DNA of 32,415 nucleotides from Pelagicoccus mobilis (GTDB lineage Bacteria; Verrucomicrobiota; Verrucomicrobiia; Opitutales; Opitutaceae), in the NCBI RefSeq assembly GCF_016595505.1, contig NZ_JAENIL010000063.1, positions 1-32,415 of the forward strand, given 5' to 3'. Position numbers and translations under genes: made by a program. Under the pieces are notes generated by a model. It was not told the origin of the DNA and made no database searches. It worked only from the letters and a program-made list of their open reading frames with translations. This document shows positions 1 to 7,748 of the stretch, piece by piece. Every line of letters starts with the position of its first letter. Position 1 is the first letter of the stretch.

Positions 1-93
1 TTCTTTGGGTTATCTTATCGGTCTCCATCCACGGCATCAAAAAGTGTTAACCATGTCTCTTAACACCTGTTAACCATGTATCTTGACCAGACA
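1..93. mobile_element. inner tip of an insertion sequence extending beyond the left edge
   Basis: The sequence at 44-93 matches, in inverted orientation, the tip at the right end of the window. Both copies contain two tandem units built around GTTAACCATGTC, and both end with a TG/CA dinucleotide facing the window interior. Tandem repeats inside the terminal repeat are typical of IS21-like elements and are also seen in some integrase-type (IS481/IS3-like) elements. The family is therefore not settled. The chromosomal gene that follows starts in mid-coding sequence, which fits an insertion. Only the last 93 bp of the element are visible. Confidence 0.6.
2..73 (+). CDS. C-terminal end of an integrase-type transposase (partial)
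   Basis: Frame 2 is open from the first base to a TAA at 71-73 inside the terminal repeat. It begins with residues SLGY, the signature seen near the C-terminus of rve_3 integrase-core transposases of the IS3 and IS481 groups (usually HSSLGY). Only 23 residues are present, so the assignment rests on four residues, the position inside an insertion-sequence end and the stop lying in the terminal repeat. The reading direction suggests this is the 3' end of the element. A chance open frame cannot be excluded. Confidence 0.35.
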   Translation, partial: SLGYLIGLHPRHQKVLTMSLNTC

Positions 94-95
94 GG
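44..95 (+). repeat. terminal inverted repeat, left copy (52 bp)
   Basis: This 52-bp block matches the reverse complement of 32319-32370 at 40 of 52 positions by direct alignment without gaps. The first 14 bases are identical (GTGTTAACCATGTC). The block contains two related units, GTTAACCATGTCTCTTAACA and GTTAACCATGTATCTTGACC, about 24 bp apart. Confidence 0.75.
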
Positions 96-674
96 AAGAA
101 GATCGCCTACCGGATCAACTCGAGCAAAGCGCAGCGTTCGTACTTGCACAGCGTGGCTTTGAATGACTTCGGAATTAGCAGTCCTCAACCGATCGCCTGG
201 CAGGAAAAGTGGTCGGGCGGCTGGCTGGTCGAGAGCCATTATCTTTGCGCGTTTCAGGAGTTTGAGCATGACGCGTCGGCTTTGCAGGACGCGGATTGCG
301 AGGATCGGGACGAGAAGCTGGAGATGCTGGGCCAAGCGGTGGGCCGGATGCATGAGGCGGGGTTGTTGCACTTGGACATCAACCAGGGGAACTGGCTGTT
401 TTCGCGAAGCGGCGAGGGGCGGTGGGAGCTGGACTTGATTGACAACAATCGCTTGCGGCGGCGGACGGTCTCGCTGGGGAGAGGCGTGAAGTGCCTGTTG
501 CAGCTGGAATTTGAAGGAGAGGTTCAGACGCGGCTTTTGCACGCTTACGCGGACAGTCGAGGGTTTGAGCGGGAAGCGTGCGTAAGGACTTTTGATACGA
601 GCAAAGGGCGGTATGAGCTGAAGTGGCGCGTCAAGAACGCCACGAGACCGTGGAGGAAGAAAATTGGACTCTAA
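96..674 (+). CDS. Kdo/InaA-type lipopolysaccharide kinase, 5'-truncated by an insertion
   Basis: This is a protein-kinase-like fold that in this family phosphorylates sugars of the LPS inner core at the cytoplasmic face of the membrane. The catalytic loop HLDINQGNW has the expected Asp (codon 375-377) and Asn (codon 390-392). It is followed by LDLIDNNRLR, at the place of the metal-binding LIDFDR motif of the family. Protein-like sequence continues upstream of any start codon (KKIAYRINSSKAQRSYLHSV), so the TTG at 144 is probably not the native start. The frame is broken at about 93 by the insertion-sequence tip. About 193 codons remain of a usual 230-250, so the N-terminal nucleotide-binding strands are missing and the product is probably inactive. 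The 3' end overlaps the next gene by 11 nt, suggesting an envelope-glycan operon. Family confidence is good; the exact substrate is unknown. Confidence 0.7.
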   Translation, partial: KKIAYRINSSKAQRSYLHSVALNDFGISSPQPIAWQEKWSGGWLVESHYLCAFQEFEHDASALQDADCEDRDEKLEMLGQAVGRMHEAGLLHLDINQGNWLFSRSGEGRWELDLIDNNRLRRRTVSLGRGVKCLLQLEFEGEVQTRLLHAYADSRGFEREACVRTFDTSKGRYELKWRVKNATRPWRKKIGL

Positions 675-1809
675 GGACGAATTTTTGGAGATCGAGTGGG
701 ATCGCTATAGCGAGCAACCTTATCCGATCCGGCACCGTCGAAATATTTGGAAACGGGCTAGGTATTCATTTGTTGACTACGTAAAGACGTTTTTCACGAC
801 GGTTGCGTTCTTGCCGTTCATCGTCGGCTACCAGTTCGTTCTCAATTTTGGGAGAATGCCGAAGCGTTGGAAGCAGCGTGGCGAGGATATCAAGGACTTT
901 GCGGGGCTGGCGATCGCATTGCACTCGAGCGACGCGGAGTCGAACGCCGAGCTGATCCGGGAGCTTGGCGTGCGCAGGATCTTGCTGCGCGTTCCGGTTT
1001 GGGAGATCGATGAACTCGATAAGTACGTCGGGTTTATCGATAGCTTGCCGGATTGCGATTTCGTGGTGTGCATCATGCAGACGCGTAACGAGGTGATCGA
1101 TGCGGAGCGTTGGCGCAAGCTGCTCCGCCAGATCGTCGAGCGTTGCTGGCCGCGGGTGAAGGTTTTCCAGATCGGCCAGGGAATCAACCGATCCAAGTGG
1201 GGGTTCTTCAGCACGGGAGAGTTTTTGAGATTCGCGAGTGTCGCGGAAGAGATGCGGGAGGACTTCCCGGGGATCGAATTGGTAGGGCCTTGTATTCTGG
1301 ATTTCGAGACGATGCCGTTGTTTCGCTGTATCACGCATGGCCACAAGATTTTCTGGGACGCGGTGGGCTGCGCTCTTTACGTCGACCGGCGTGGCTCTCC
1401 GAAGAATAGGCAGCTTCTCTTTTTCGATTTTCGTCAGAAGCTGCTGCATTTCGTGGCGTGCATTCGTTTTGCGACAAAGGCGCAGCGGCGCTTTTGGATC
1501 ACCGAGGTGAATTGGCCGATCGCGGACCAAGGGCCGTACTCGCCGACGCACGAGCCTGACTGCGTTTGCGAGGAGGATGCGGCTGTGTATTTGAGGCAAT
1601 ACTACGAGGAGGCGTGGGATAGCGGACTCGTGGAGCGCGTCTACTGGTGGCAGCTGATTGCGAAGGGCTTTGGGTTGGTTGACGTGGGCGACGATGGTTC
1701 GCTCCGCAAGCGGCCGGGCTTCTACGAGTTTAAGCGAATGTTGGATAACGGACTCGAAGACCGGAGCGAACCGGTTGCCCAAAGCGATGATTCCAAGTCC
1801 TCGGAGTAG
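664..1809 (+). CDS. membrane-anchored glycoside-hydrolase-like (clan GH-A fold) protein
   Basis: The TTG start at 664 is supported by a GGAGG at 652-656 (7-nt spacing) and overlaps the kinase stop codon. The product has 381 residues. A hydrophobic segment at residues 41-61 probably anchors it in the inner membrane. The rest reads as a TIM-barrel of the GH-A type. Strand-like segments RILLRVPVW, DFVVCIMQ and KVFQIGQGINRSKWG are followed by FWITEVNWP, which contains the usual nucleophile Glu (E281), and by VYWWQL late in the barrel. At the place of the usual acid/base NE pair the sequence has GQGIN (Q172-G173). It may therefore be a non-hydrolytic or unusual enzyme. Overlap with the LPS kinase suggests a role in cell-surface glycan synthesis or turnover. 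I recognise the fold, not a named family. Confidence 0.6.
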   Translation: MDSKDEFLEIEWDRYSEQPYPIRHRRNIWKRARYSFVDYVKTFFTTVAFLPFIVGYQFVLNFGRMPKRWKQRGEDIKDFAGLAIALHSSDAESNAELIRELGVRRILLRVPVWEIDELDKYVGFIDSLPDCDFVVCIMQTRNEVIDAERWRKLLRQIVERCWPRVKVFQIGQGINRSKWGFFSTGEFLRFASVAEEMREDFPGIELVGPCILDFETMPLFRCITHGHKIFWDAVGCALYVDRRGSPKNRQLLFFDFRQKLLHFVACIRFATKAQRRFWITEVNWPIADQGPYSPTHEPDCVCEEDAAVYLRQYYEEAWDSGLVERVYWWQLIAKGFGLVDVGDDGSLRKRPGFYEFKRMLDNGLEDRSEPVAQSDDSKSSE

Positions 1810-1947
1810 GCGGGCCTAGGCCAAGACTCAGATTTACTCGCTGGTTTCGGTCGTATCGGCGATGGGTGAAACGGAGTTCCTGTTTGTTTTTTCGGGGCGA
1901 GTGGCGCGTGGGGATCTTTGACGAATTTTGAGAGTTTGGTCGTTTAT

Positions 1948-1977
1948 TTGACAAAATTCCCAACCCCGCTTTATCTA
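1948..1977 (+). promoter_or_regulatory. candidate promoter of the TonB-type operon
   Basis: In the 256-bp gap between 1809 and 2066 there is a perfect -35 hexamer TTGACA (1948-1953). A weak -10 match, TATCTA at 1972-1977, lies 18 bp further on. It would give a leader of about 80 nt before the first gene of the operon. Apart from a 10-bp palindrome (GGCCTAGGCC, 1813-1822) just after the preceding stop codon, I see nothing else in this gap. The -10 is poor, so this is only a candidate. Confidence 0.35.
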
Positions 1978-2065
1978 AGAGATGCCTTTTCGTTAGCCGG
2001 TCCGTTCGGGGCGCTTTTGCCCGGGTTTGGCTGCCTCTTAAACTGCGTTTTATCCTCCCACTGGT

Positions 2066-2860
2066 ATGCCCAAAAACATTGGATCGATTCCCCGTCGCCT
2101 CCAGAAGTTGAGCTTCTGCGTCGGCCTAGCCGCAATCCCTGTCTGGTTCGCGTATGCGAATCTTCCGTCAGACTCCGTAAGCAAAGTGGAGCAAGATACC
2201 GATCGCTGGATCGAATTGCAGTCCCAGATCTCGAAAGCGCGAGCGGAGTGGAGGAGCGAGCAGACGCTGCTGCAAAGCACGATTAAGCTTTTGGAGACTG
2301 AGGAGAGCACGCTCAAGGGGAACCTCGAAGCGAACCAGAAGGCGAGCGACGTGTATGTGGGGAACCGAGATCGGATGAAGCAGAGCATCGACGATAAGAA
2401 GGCGGCGCTTGATGCCTTGGTCACTCCTTTGGCGCGTATTGAAACCGAGTTGCGATCCTTGATGCCTCGATTGCCGGAGCCTCTGCTGGCGGAGTTGAAG
2501 GTGCATCTGGACAAGATCGAAAACGGGGATGGCGAGATCGCGATTCCGGTGAGGGTACAGAGTTTAGTGGCGGCGCTGACGGCGATTGATCGTTTCGGCA
2601 ATTCGCTGACAGCGGCTCGGATTACGCGCCCTGGTCCGGAGTCGGGCGAGGTGAGTGTGCGCGTGCTCTACTGGGGGCTTGCGTGTGGCTATGGCGTCGA
2701 TGAGGCGAACCAGCGGGCTTGGGTGATCCAGCCAGGCTCGGGCGGCTGGGACTGGCAGCAGCGCGACGACCTTTTCCTGCAAATCTCGGAAATGATTGGC
2801 AATTACGAGAACGAGTCGACCGACCCTCAACTCATCAGCCTTCCTGCAACTCTATTATAA
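2066..2860 (+). CDS. DUF3450 family periplasmic coiled-coil protein of a TonB system
   Basis: The 264-residue product has an N-terminal signal segment (residues about 14-31, ending WFAYA), a long charged coiled coil (about 40-130) and a conserved C-terminal block. That block reads VRVLYWGLACGYGVDEAN, then GWDWQQRDDL, and ends with the family-typical LP near the C-terminus. This matches the DUF3450 family, whose members lie at the head of TonB2-type clusters next to TtpC and ExbB. Its molecular role is not established; a periplasmic accessory to the energy-transduction complex is likely. It is the first of six co-directional genes and lies 22 bp upstream of the next. No clear Shine-Dalgarno precedes the ATG. 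Confidence 0.8.
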   Translation: MPKNIGSIPRRLQKLSFCVGLAAIPVWFAYANLPSDSVSKVEQDTDRWIELQSQISKARAEWRSEQTLLQSTIKLLETEESTLKGNLEANQKASDVYVGNRDRMKQSIDDKKAALDALVTPLARIETELRSLMPRLPEPLLAELKVHLDKIENGDGEIAIPVRVQSLVAALTAIDRFGNSLTAARITRPGPESGEVSVRVLYWGLACGYGVDEANQRAWVIQPGSGGWDWQQRDDLFLQISEMIGNYENESTDPQLISLPATLL

Positions 2861-2882
2861 GGGACCAATCGGAATACGAATT

Positions 2883-4304
2883 ATGAGAGAAAGACTTTCA
2901 AAGAAGATGACTCGGTCGCTGTCCGCCTTTGCTGTTTCCTTCCTGCTGTTTACGGGACTGCAACCGGCTATGTTTGCTCAGGATCTGCCGGAGGAGATTT
3001 CTGGTTTGGTGGAAAGCAGCCTGCAAGAGTACCTTGCCCTCGAGCAGAGCATCGCGACTGAGAAGACGCCTTTGGTGGCACGGCTTTCCGAGCTGGAGGA
3101 ATCAAACCTCAAGTTGCGTTCGGAAGTGGAGAGCTACCGCTTCCTTAGCCAACAAGTGATCGCGGAGATCGAAGAGCTCGGGGAATCGGGCAAGTCGGTT
3201 ACGAGCCAGATAGAATACGTTCGTTCCGCGTTGGACGGGTTCTTGGACAAATTTGAAAGCCGTATCAATATTTCGGAGACGCAGGTTTACATGGATGATC
3301 TGGATGCGATTCGCGCGAAGGTCGATCCGGATAGCCAGAACATGCAAGCCGAGTTCGCTGGCTACGCGGATGCGATGCGTTTGTCCTTGCAACGGATTTC
3401 TAGAAATATCGGCGGGGAAGTCTTCTCAGGGAAGGCGATCGACAGCGAGGGGCGTATCCACAATGGCAAGGTCCTGATTTTTGGTCCAGCTGGCTATTTC
3501 CAGAGTGAGGATTCGAAGCAGGGAGGAGTGCTCAAGTACGACTCTGGAGCGATCGAGCCTGGAATCACTTTTCTACCCGATGCCCAAGGCGCTCAGATCG
3601 GAGGATTTGTGGAAACGGGAAGCGGGGAGCTGCCGCTTGATTCGACCTTGGGTGATGCCTTGGCTTTGCAAACGTCGAAGGGCGATTTGATGACCCACTT
3701 GAAACAAGGTGGATACGTTGGCTTTATCATTCTTGCTCTCGGGTTGATCGCGGGAGTCATCAGTTTGCTAAAGCTGAGCGACCTTGCAGGTTTCTACACG
3801 CCGGCGGCGGATCAGGTGGCGGAGATTTCCCGTTTGGCTCGCGAAGAGAGCACAGCTGCGGCGCAAGGACCGCTCAAGGAAGTGAAAGGGGTTGCGGGCG
3901 ACGTGCTTGCCACGGGAGTGCGCAATATCAACAAGAACGCGCTCTTGCTCGAGGAAACCATGCTGAGCGTGATCTTGAGAGCCAAGCCACGCATGGAACG
4001 TTATTTGCCTTTCTTGGCGATTACCGCGGCGGCTTCGCCTTTGCTCGGTTTGTTGGGTACGGTGGTTGGCTTGATCAAGACGTTTGCTTTGATAACGCTT
4101 TATGGAGCGGGCACGCCAAACGCTTTGTCGAGCGGGATTTCGGAGGCGTTGATCACGACGGAGCTTGGGCTTATGGTAGCGATCCCGACTTTGATTTTGC
4201 ATGGTTTGTTCTCTCGTCTGATCCGTTCAAGGATTGTGGCTTTAGAGCAGACGGCGTTTGATTTTGTCGAGTCGACCAAGTTGGAAATATCCGTTGGGGA
4301 ATAG
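2883..4304 (+). CDS. TtpC-like MotA/TolQ/ExbB proton-channel protein with large periplasmic N-domain
   Basis: I chose the ATG at 2883 because it opens directly onto a signal peptide (RSLSAFAVSFLLFTGL, cleavage near MFA|QD). The longer frame reaching back to 2796 lies in the preceding gene. The product has 473 residues. Residues about 35-150 form a coiled coil, a beta-rich periplasmic region follows, and the C-terminal third is an ExbB/TolQ channel domain. Its three membrane segments lie near residues 277-299, 373-408 and 417-446. The motifs ASPLLGLLGTVVGLIKTF and ALITTELGLMVAIPTLI are hallmarks of the family. This layout is that of TtpC, which in Vibrio is required for TonB2-dependent iron-siderophore uptake. 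It sits 22 bp after DUF3450 and 8 bp before exbB. Confidence 0.85.
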   Translation: MRERLSKKMTRSLSAFAVSFLLFTGLQPAMFAQDLPEEISGLVESSLQEYLALEQSIATEKTPLVARLSELEESNLKLRSEVESYRFLSQQVIAEIEELGESGKSVTSQIEYVRSALDGFLDKFESRINISETQVYMDDLDAIRAKVDPDSQNMQAEFAGYADAMRLSLQRISRNIGGEVFSGKAIDSEGRIHNGKVLIFGPAGYFQSEDSKQGGVLKYDSGAIEPGITFLPDAQGAQIGGFVETGSGELPLDSTLGDALALQTSKGDLMTHLKQGGYVGFIILALGLIAGVISLLKLSDLAGFYTPAADQVAEISRLAREESTAAAQGPLKEVKGVAGDVLATGVRNINKNALLLEETMLSVILRAKPRMERYLPFLAITAAASPLLGLLGTVVGLIKTFALITLYGAGTPNALSSGISEALITTELGLMVAIPTLILHGLFSRLIRSRIVALEQTAFDFVESTKLEISVGE

Positions 4305-4312
4305 TTGGGCTG

Positions 4313-4873
4313 ATGGAATCGATCTCCACCTTTATCAACGCGCTGAAGACCGGGGGGCCGGTCATGTACATCCTAGCTGTATTGTCCTATGTGCTCTATT
4401 GGCAGATTATTGCTATATTGATGTATGTAGTGAAAGTTCGGTTACACCGATTTATCGATAGTCGGAGCTATGCGTTGAATGCTCGTACGAATCGAGCGGG
4501 GGTTGCCTCTACGCAGCTGGAGTTGCTTTTGATCCGCTATGAAGACGTGTTGCTGCAGTTTCGGGAGTTTATGCGCAACCGGTTACGTTTTGCTGGAGTG
4601 TTGCTAGTCGCCGCTCCGCTATTGGGTCTGCTCGGTACGGTTTTGGGGATGCTTGAGATGTTCAATGGGCTATCGCTCAAAGCGGGGCATCAAACGACAC
4701 TGCTGGTTGCGGAAGGGGTGAAGAAGTCGCTAATCACGACCCAGACGGGTCTGACGATCGCGATCCCGGCTTTGTTTATCATGTACTGGATACGCCGTGT
4801 GGCGAACCGACGCGAGCTTGAGCTCTTGGAGCACAAGGTGAATGCCACCGAAAATAACGAATTTGAAGACTGA
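4313..4873 (+). CDS. exbB: ExbB-type inner-membrane proton channel subunit
   Basis: This 186-residue protein has the short ExbB2 architecture without a periplasmic pre-domain. Three membrane segments are visible: GPVMYILAVLSYVLYWQIIAI near the N-terminus, GVLLVAAPLLGLLGTVLGML in the middle, and ITTQTGLTIAIPALFIMYWI towards the end. The conserved PLLGLLGTVLGM and TTQTGLTIAIP motifs line the proton path in the family. Together with ExbD and TonB it should convert the proton gradient into force on outer-membrane receptors. Its stop overlaps the ATG of exbD by one base (TGATG), indicating translational coupling. Confidence 0.9.
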   Translation: MESISTFINALKTGGPVMYILAVLSYVLYWQIIAILMYVVKVRLHRFIDSRSYALNARTNRAGVASTQLELLLIRYEDVLLQFREFMRNRLRFAGVLLVAAPLLGLLGTVLGMLEMFNGLSLKAGHQTTLLVAEGVKKSLITTQTGLTIAIPALFIMYWIRRVANRRELELLEHKVNATENNEFED

Positions 4874-5286
4874 TGCTTAAGGAATTACTACGCAGTAGCG
4901 AAGAAGATAAGGTGGATATCAATCTGTCACCAATGATCGATTGTGTATTCATATTGTTGATCTTTTTTATTCTGACTACGGTCTTTCTCCAAGAGACGGG
5001 GATCGAGGTGGATCGACCGGAGGCTTCGGGGTCGGTGCCATTGGAGCAGGACAGTATCTTGATTGGGATCAGTTCGGATGAACGTATTTTTCACGGTGGG
5101 CGCGAGATTAGTTTGTCCTCGGTTCGTCCGATCGTTTATCGGGCGCTCGCGGCAAAAAGGGCTTCTGTGATTATCCAAGCGGACAAGAACATAGGGCTCG
5201 ATCTTTTCGCTAAGGTTTATGGTGAGGCCAAAGTGGCGGGAGCGGATGTCTATTTTTCAACGGATGAGGTGATCAACTACGAATAG
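4873..5286 (+). CDS. exbD: ExbD-type energy-transduction subunit
   Basis: The 137-residue product has a short cytoplasmic N-terminus, one membrane helix (about residues 19-40) and a periplasmic domain. The helix begins INLSPMIDCVFILLIFFIL. Asp23 corresponds to the essential membrane Asp of ExbD and TolR. The periplasmic part ends with the usual segment VIIQADKNIGLDLFAKVYGEAKVAGADVY split over residues about 98-128. It starts at the overlapping TGATG junction with exbB and is followed after 9 bp by tonB. Confidence 0.9.
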   Translation: MLKELLRSSEEDKVDINLSPMIDCVFILLIFFILTTVFLQETGIEVDRPEASGSVPLEQDSILIGISSDERIFHGGREISLSSVRPIVYRALAAKRASVIIQADKNIGLDLFAKVYGEAKVAGADVYFSTDEVINYE

Positions 5287-5295
5287 TTGAGGTGT

Positions 5296-6000
5296 ATGGA
5301 ATCGATCGATACAGAGTTTAAGACTACCCGAGTTTCGATTCGTGCCCATTTGGGATCGATACTGGTGACCGTTGCCGTTTTCACGGCTATTGCGACTACG
5401 GGAGTTCGCGTGTTCAAACTCGAGCCGAAAGAGAGCGAGGACAAGCCGGTTTATTACCTCGCTCCGCCTCAGGACTACGTAGAGGTGAAGTCGTCCGCAC
5501 CGGATGTATCCAATCCAATTGATACGTCTTCGATCACTCTTGAGGAGATGGAGCCATCGGTCGAATTGGAGCTAAGCCCGATCGACGTTTCGTTCAATCC
5601 GGATGTGTCTTCTGACGTCACACTGAATTTCGATATCAGCCAAGATTTCCAGGCGGCGCCTCCAGGTTTGGAAGAGTTTCAGGAATTCACCATCTATGAC
5701 CAGACTGAGGTGGACGAAAAGCCGGTCCTTCGATTTTCAGTTCCTCCATCAGTCCCCTATAGTTTACGTGGGGAAGCGGTAGATGTCGTTGTTTTTTATT
5801 ACGTTTCCGAGAAGGGCAGAACAGAGCGTCAAAGCGTTCTGTATTCTTCTTCCGAAAACCCTACATATGGCGATGCTGCTAAGGACGCGATTAAGAGTTG
5901 GCGCTTTAGGCCGGCTAAGAAAAACGGCAAGCCGGTAGCCTGTTGGGTACAGCAAACTGTTCAATTCAACGAGGGCTCAACCAGCCCATTCACTTTATAG
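5296..6000 (+). CDS. tonB: TonB-family energy transducer with acidic linker
   Basis: The ATG at 5296 gives 234 residues; a TTG nine bases upstream is an alternative. One membrane helix (about 17-37) follows a short cytoplasmic segment. A linker of about 110 residues comes next, and then a canonical TonB C-terminal domain. That domain contains RGEAVDVVVFYYVSEKGR and AIKSWRFRPAKKNGKPV, the WrFxPA-xNGkP pattern of the family. The linker is rich in Asp, Glu, Ser and Val and lacks the Pro-Glu/Pro-Lys repeats of E. coli TonB. In TtpC-type clusters short or atypical TonB2 linkers are usual. It should contact the TonB box of outer-membrane receptors, none of which is encoded in this window. Confidence 0.85.
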   Translation: MESIDTEFKTTRVSIRAHLGSILVTVAVFTAIATTGVRVFKLEPKESEDKPVYYLAPPQDYVEVKSSAPDVSNPIDTSSITLEEMEPSVELELSPIDVSFNPDVSSDVTLNFDISQDFQAAPPGLEEFQEFTIYDQTEVDEKPVLRFSVPPSVPYSLRGEAVDVVVFYYVSEKGRTERQSVLYSSSENPTYGDAAKDAIKSWRFRPAKKNGKPVACWVQQTVQFNEGSTSPFTL

Positions 6001-6003
6001 GTC

Positions 6004-7359
6004 ATGCGTTACATCATATACTTCTGTTTTGTTCTCTTTCTCAGTAACAGTCTGTTTGGGCAGCTTAAGTTGAAGAAGCCGAAGCTTTCGGGGGATGAGC
6101 TTAGCCAGCGAATCGAGGAAGGGTATCGATCGGTCGATAGTCCGGAGCCTTATGTGACGGCGGTGGAGAAGGAGCTTTTGGAGAAGATCTACGCACTGTT
6201 TTCGTCTGACCCAGACTATGCCTACACGTTCTTGCAGGAAACGCTTGATAGCGATTTGCCGGTCTCGGCCGCATTTAATCACGCTTTAGGCAACCTCTAT
6301 TTCCGGAACCGGAACTATTTCCAGGCTGAGAACCAGTACCTTGCGGCGGTTCAGAAGCATAAGTCCTTCCGACGGGCGTGGAACTCTTTGGGGCTAGCCC
6401 GCTACAAGCAGGGAAGCTACGAGAGCGCTGCGGAGGCTTTGGGAACGAGTGTGCGTTTTGGGGCGAACGACGCGATGACGTTCGGTATCCTCGGCTACTG
6501 TCACCTTCAGCTAGGGCGCTATCGCTCAGCAGAAACGGCCTATCATTTCGCGATGTTGTTCGAACCGGATCAGACCGATTGGGCTGAGGGAATCGCGCAA
6601 GCCTACTATGAGACGGCTCGATATGAGGAAGCGATTTCTGTATTCGATGACCTGTTACGTACAGATCCGAACAACAGCGAATTTTGGCTGATGAAGGCGA
6701 ACGCCTGGCTTGCTCTTGATAAGCCGCTCAAGACAGCCCAGTGCCTAGAGATCGCTCGACGCGTGGGCGATATCGAATCCGATTCTCTGTATCTTCTCGG
6801 AAACGTCTATCTCGAGCAAGGAATCTTTGAGCTGGCCCGAAAAGTGTTTTTGTCGGCTGCGGAGGATGAAGACGGGTTGAATCAGAAAGAGCTCCTGAAT
6901 GCCGTTCGGTATCTCGTTTTTAACGACAAGCATGAGTTCGCTGAGGAGATATTTGCCCATCTCAAAGACGAGTCGTCGGATTGGACTCACAATGACAAGA
7001 CGATGTACCGTTTCTTGAAGGCGGAGTTCTCGTATTTCCGGGGTGATGTGGATCAATCGGAGGCCGAGTACTTGCATGGTCTAGAGCTCGATCCGTTCAA
7101 TAGCTACGCACTGATGAAGTTGGCGAGCATAAGTATACGAAATGAGAATACGGATCAGGCTATTGTGTACTACGATCGCGCGGCGGCCGATCCCGCGCAA
7201 AAGCAGACGGCGCTCCTTTCCAAGGCGATTGCATTGATTAACAACAAGCAATACCGGTTCGCTCTGAAGACTTTGGAGGAAGTCATGAAGGAGAGTGATG
7301 ATAACAAGGTGACTCGCTTACATGCTCAAGTGCAGCGACTCGTTGATTCGGGAAGCTGA
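6004..7359 (+). CDS. secreted tetratricopeptide-repeat protein of the TonB operon
   Basis: The 451-residue product begins with a signal peptide (residues 1-19, MRYIIYFCFVLFLSNSLFG). It consists largely of TPR helices: segments such as FNHALGNLYFRNRNYFQAE, AWNSLGLARYKQGSYESAA, GILGYCHLQLGRYRSAE and ALMKLASISIRNENTDQAI repeat with about 34-residue spacing. I count about eight or nine units. TPR proteins close the TtpC-ExbB2-ExbD2-TonB2 clusters of Vibrio and relatives, where they are thought to act as periplasmic scaffolds. The start codon lies 3 bp after the tonB stop. The operon ends here. No strong terminator is visible in the 31-bp gap before the convergent gene. Confidence 0.8.
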   Translation: MRYIIYFCFVLFLSNSLFGQLKLKKPKLSGDELSQRIEEGYRSVDSPEPYVTAVEKELLEKIYALFSSDPDYAYTFLQETLDSDLPVSAAFNHALGNLYFRNRNYFQAENQYLAAVQKHKSFRRAWNSLGLARYKQGSYESAAEALGTSVRFGANDAMTFGILGYCHLQLGRYRSAETAYHFAMLFEPDQTDWAEGIAQAYYETARYEEAISVFDDLLRTDPNNSEFWLMKANAWLALDKPLKTAQCLEIARRVGDIESDSLYLLGNVYLEQGIFELARKVFLSAAEDEDGLNQKELLNAVRYLVFNDKHEFAEEIFAHLKDESSDWTHNDKTMYRFLKAEFSYFRGDVDQSEAEYLHGLELDPFNSYALMKLASISIRNENTDQAIVYYDRAAADPAQKQTALLSKAIALINNKQYRFALKTLEEVMKESDDNKVTRLHAQVQRLVDSGS

Positions 7360-7390
7360 TGTGGCTTCAGGCTTTTCAGGGAGTGAACTC

Positions 7391-7744
7391 TTACTGGTTG
7401 GCTTGGCCTAGGAGCGAGCTGAGGCGCTCTTTCAATTTCTCTTCGGTACGATCGCACACGATTTTGCAAAGCTCGAAGAGCATTGGCTCTTTGATCGAGT
7501 AGCGAGCGAAGTTGCCCTCCTTTTGCCGCTCTACGAGTTCGGCATCCAACAGCATTCCAAGGTGCTTCGAAGCGTTGCCCTGCTTCAAACCGGTTTCAGA
7601 TACCAGTTCTCCCACCGTGCGGGGACCTGGCATTAGGGCTGAAATGAGGCGCAAACGGGCTGGCTCGGAGAGCAAATTGAACAGTTTCGCGATTTCGGTA
7701 AGCTGACCCTCAGAGAGAGGATTTTGAGAATGGTCTTTTTTCAC
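7391..7744 (-). CDS. ArsR-family transcriptional repressor, probable sulfur/persulfide sensor
   Basis: Translated from a GTG at 7744, this is a 117-residue winged-helix protein. The open frame extends further upstream, but the extra residues do not resemble the family and would cover the intergenic operator. The HTH region reads LSEPARLRLISALMPGPRTVGELVSETGLKQGNASKHLGML, split over residues 25-65. The CVC metal site of arsenic sensors is absent. The only cysteines are C93 and C97 in the last helix (ELCKIVC), a CxxxC arrangement suited to thiol or persulfide sensing. It is divergent from a rhodanese gene and a CoA-disulfide reductase-rhodanese gene, as are BigR/SqrR-type regulators. No clear Shine-Dalgarno is seen, so the exact start is uncertain. 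The sensing function is inferred from residues and context. Confidence 0.8.
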   Translation of the reverse strand: MKKDHSQNPLSEGQLTEIAKLFNLLSEPARLRLISALMPGPRTVGELVSETGLKQGNASKHLGMLLDAELVERQKEGNFARYSIKEPMLFELCKIVCDRTEEKLKERLSSLLGQANQ

Positions 7745-7748
7745 TTGA

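Noticed and set aside
766-1782. 338-codon open frame on the minus strand
   Set aside because: It is a shadow of the glycosidase-like gene, whose plus-strand frame has a Shine-Dalgarno, a membrane helix and the TEVNW motif.
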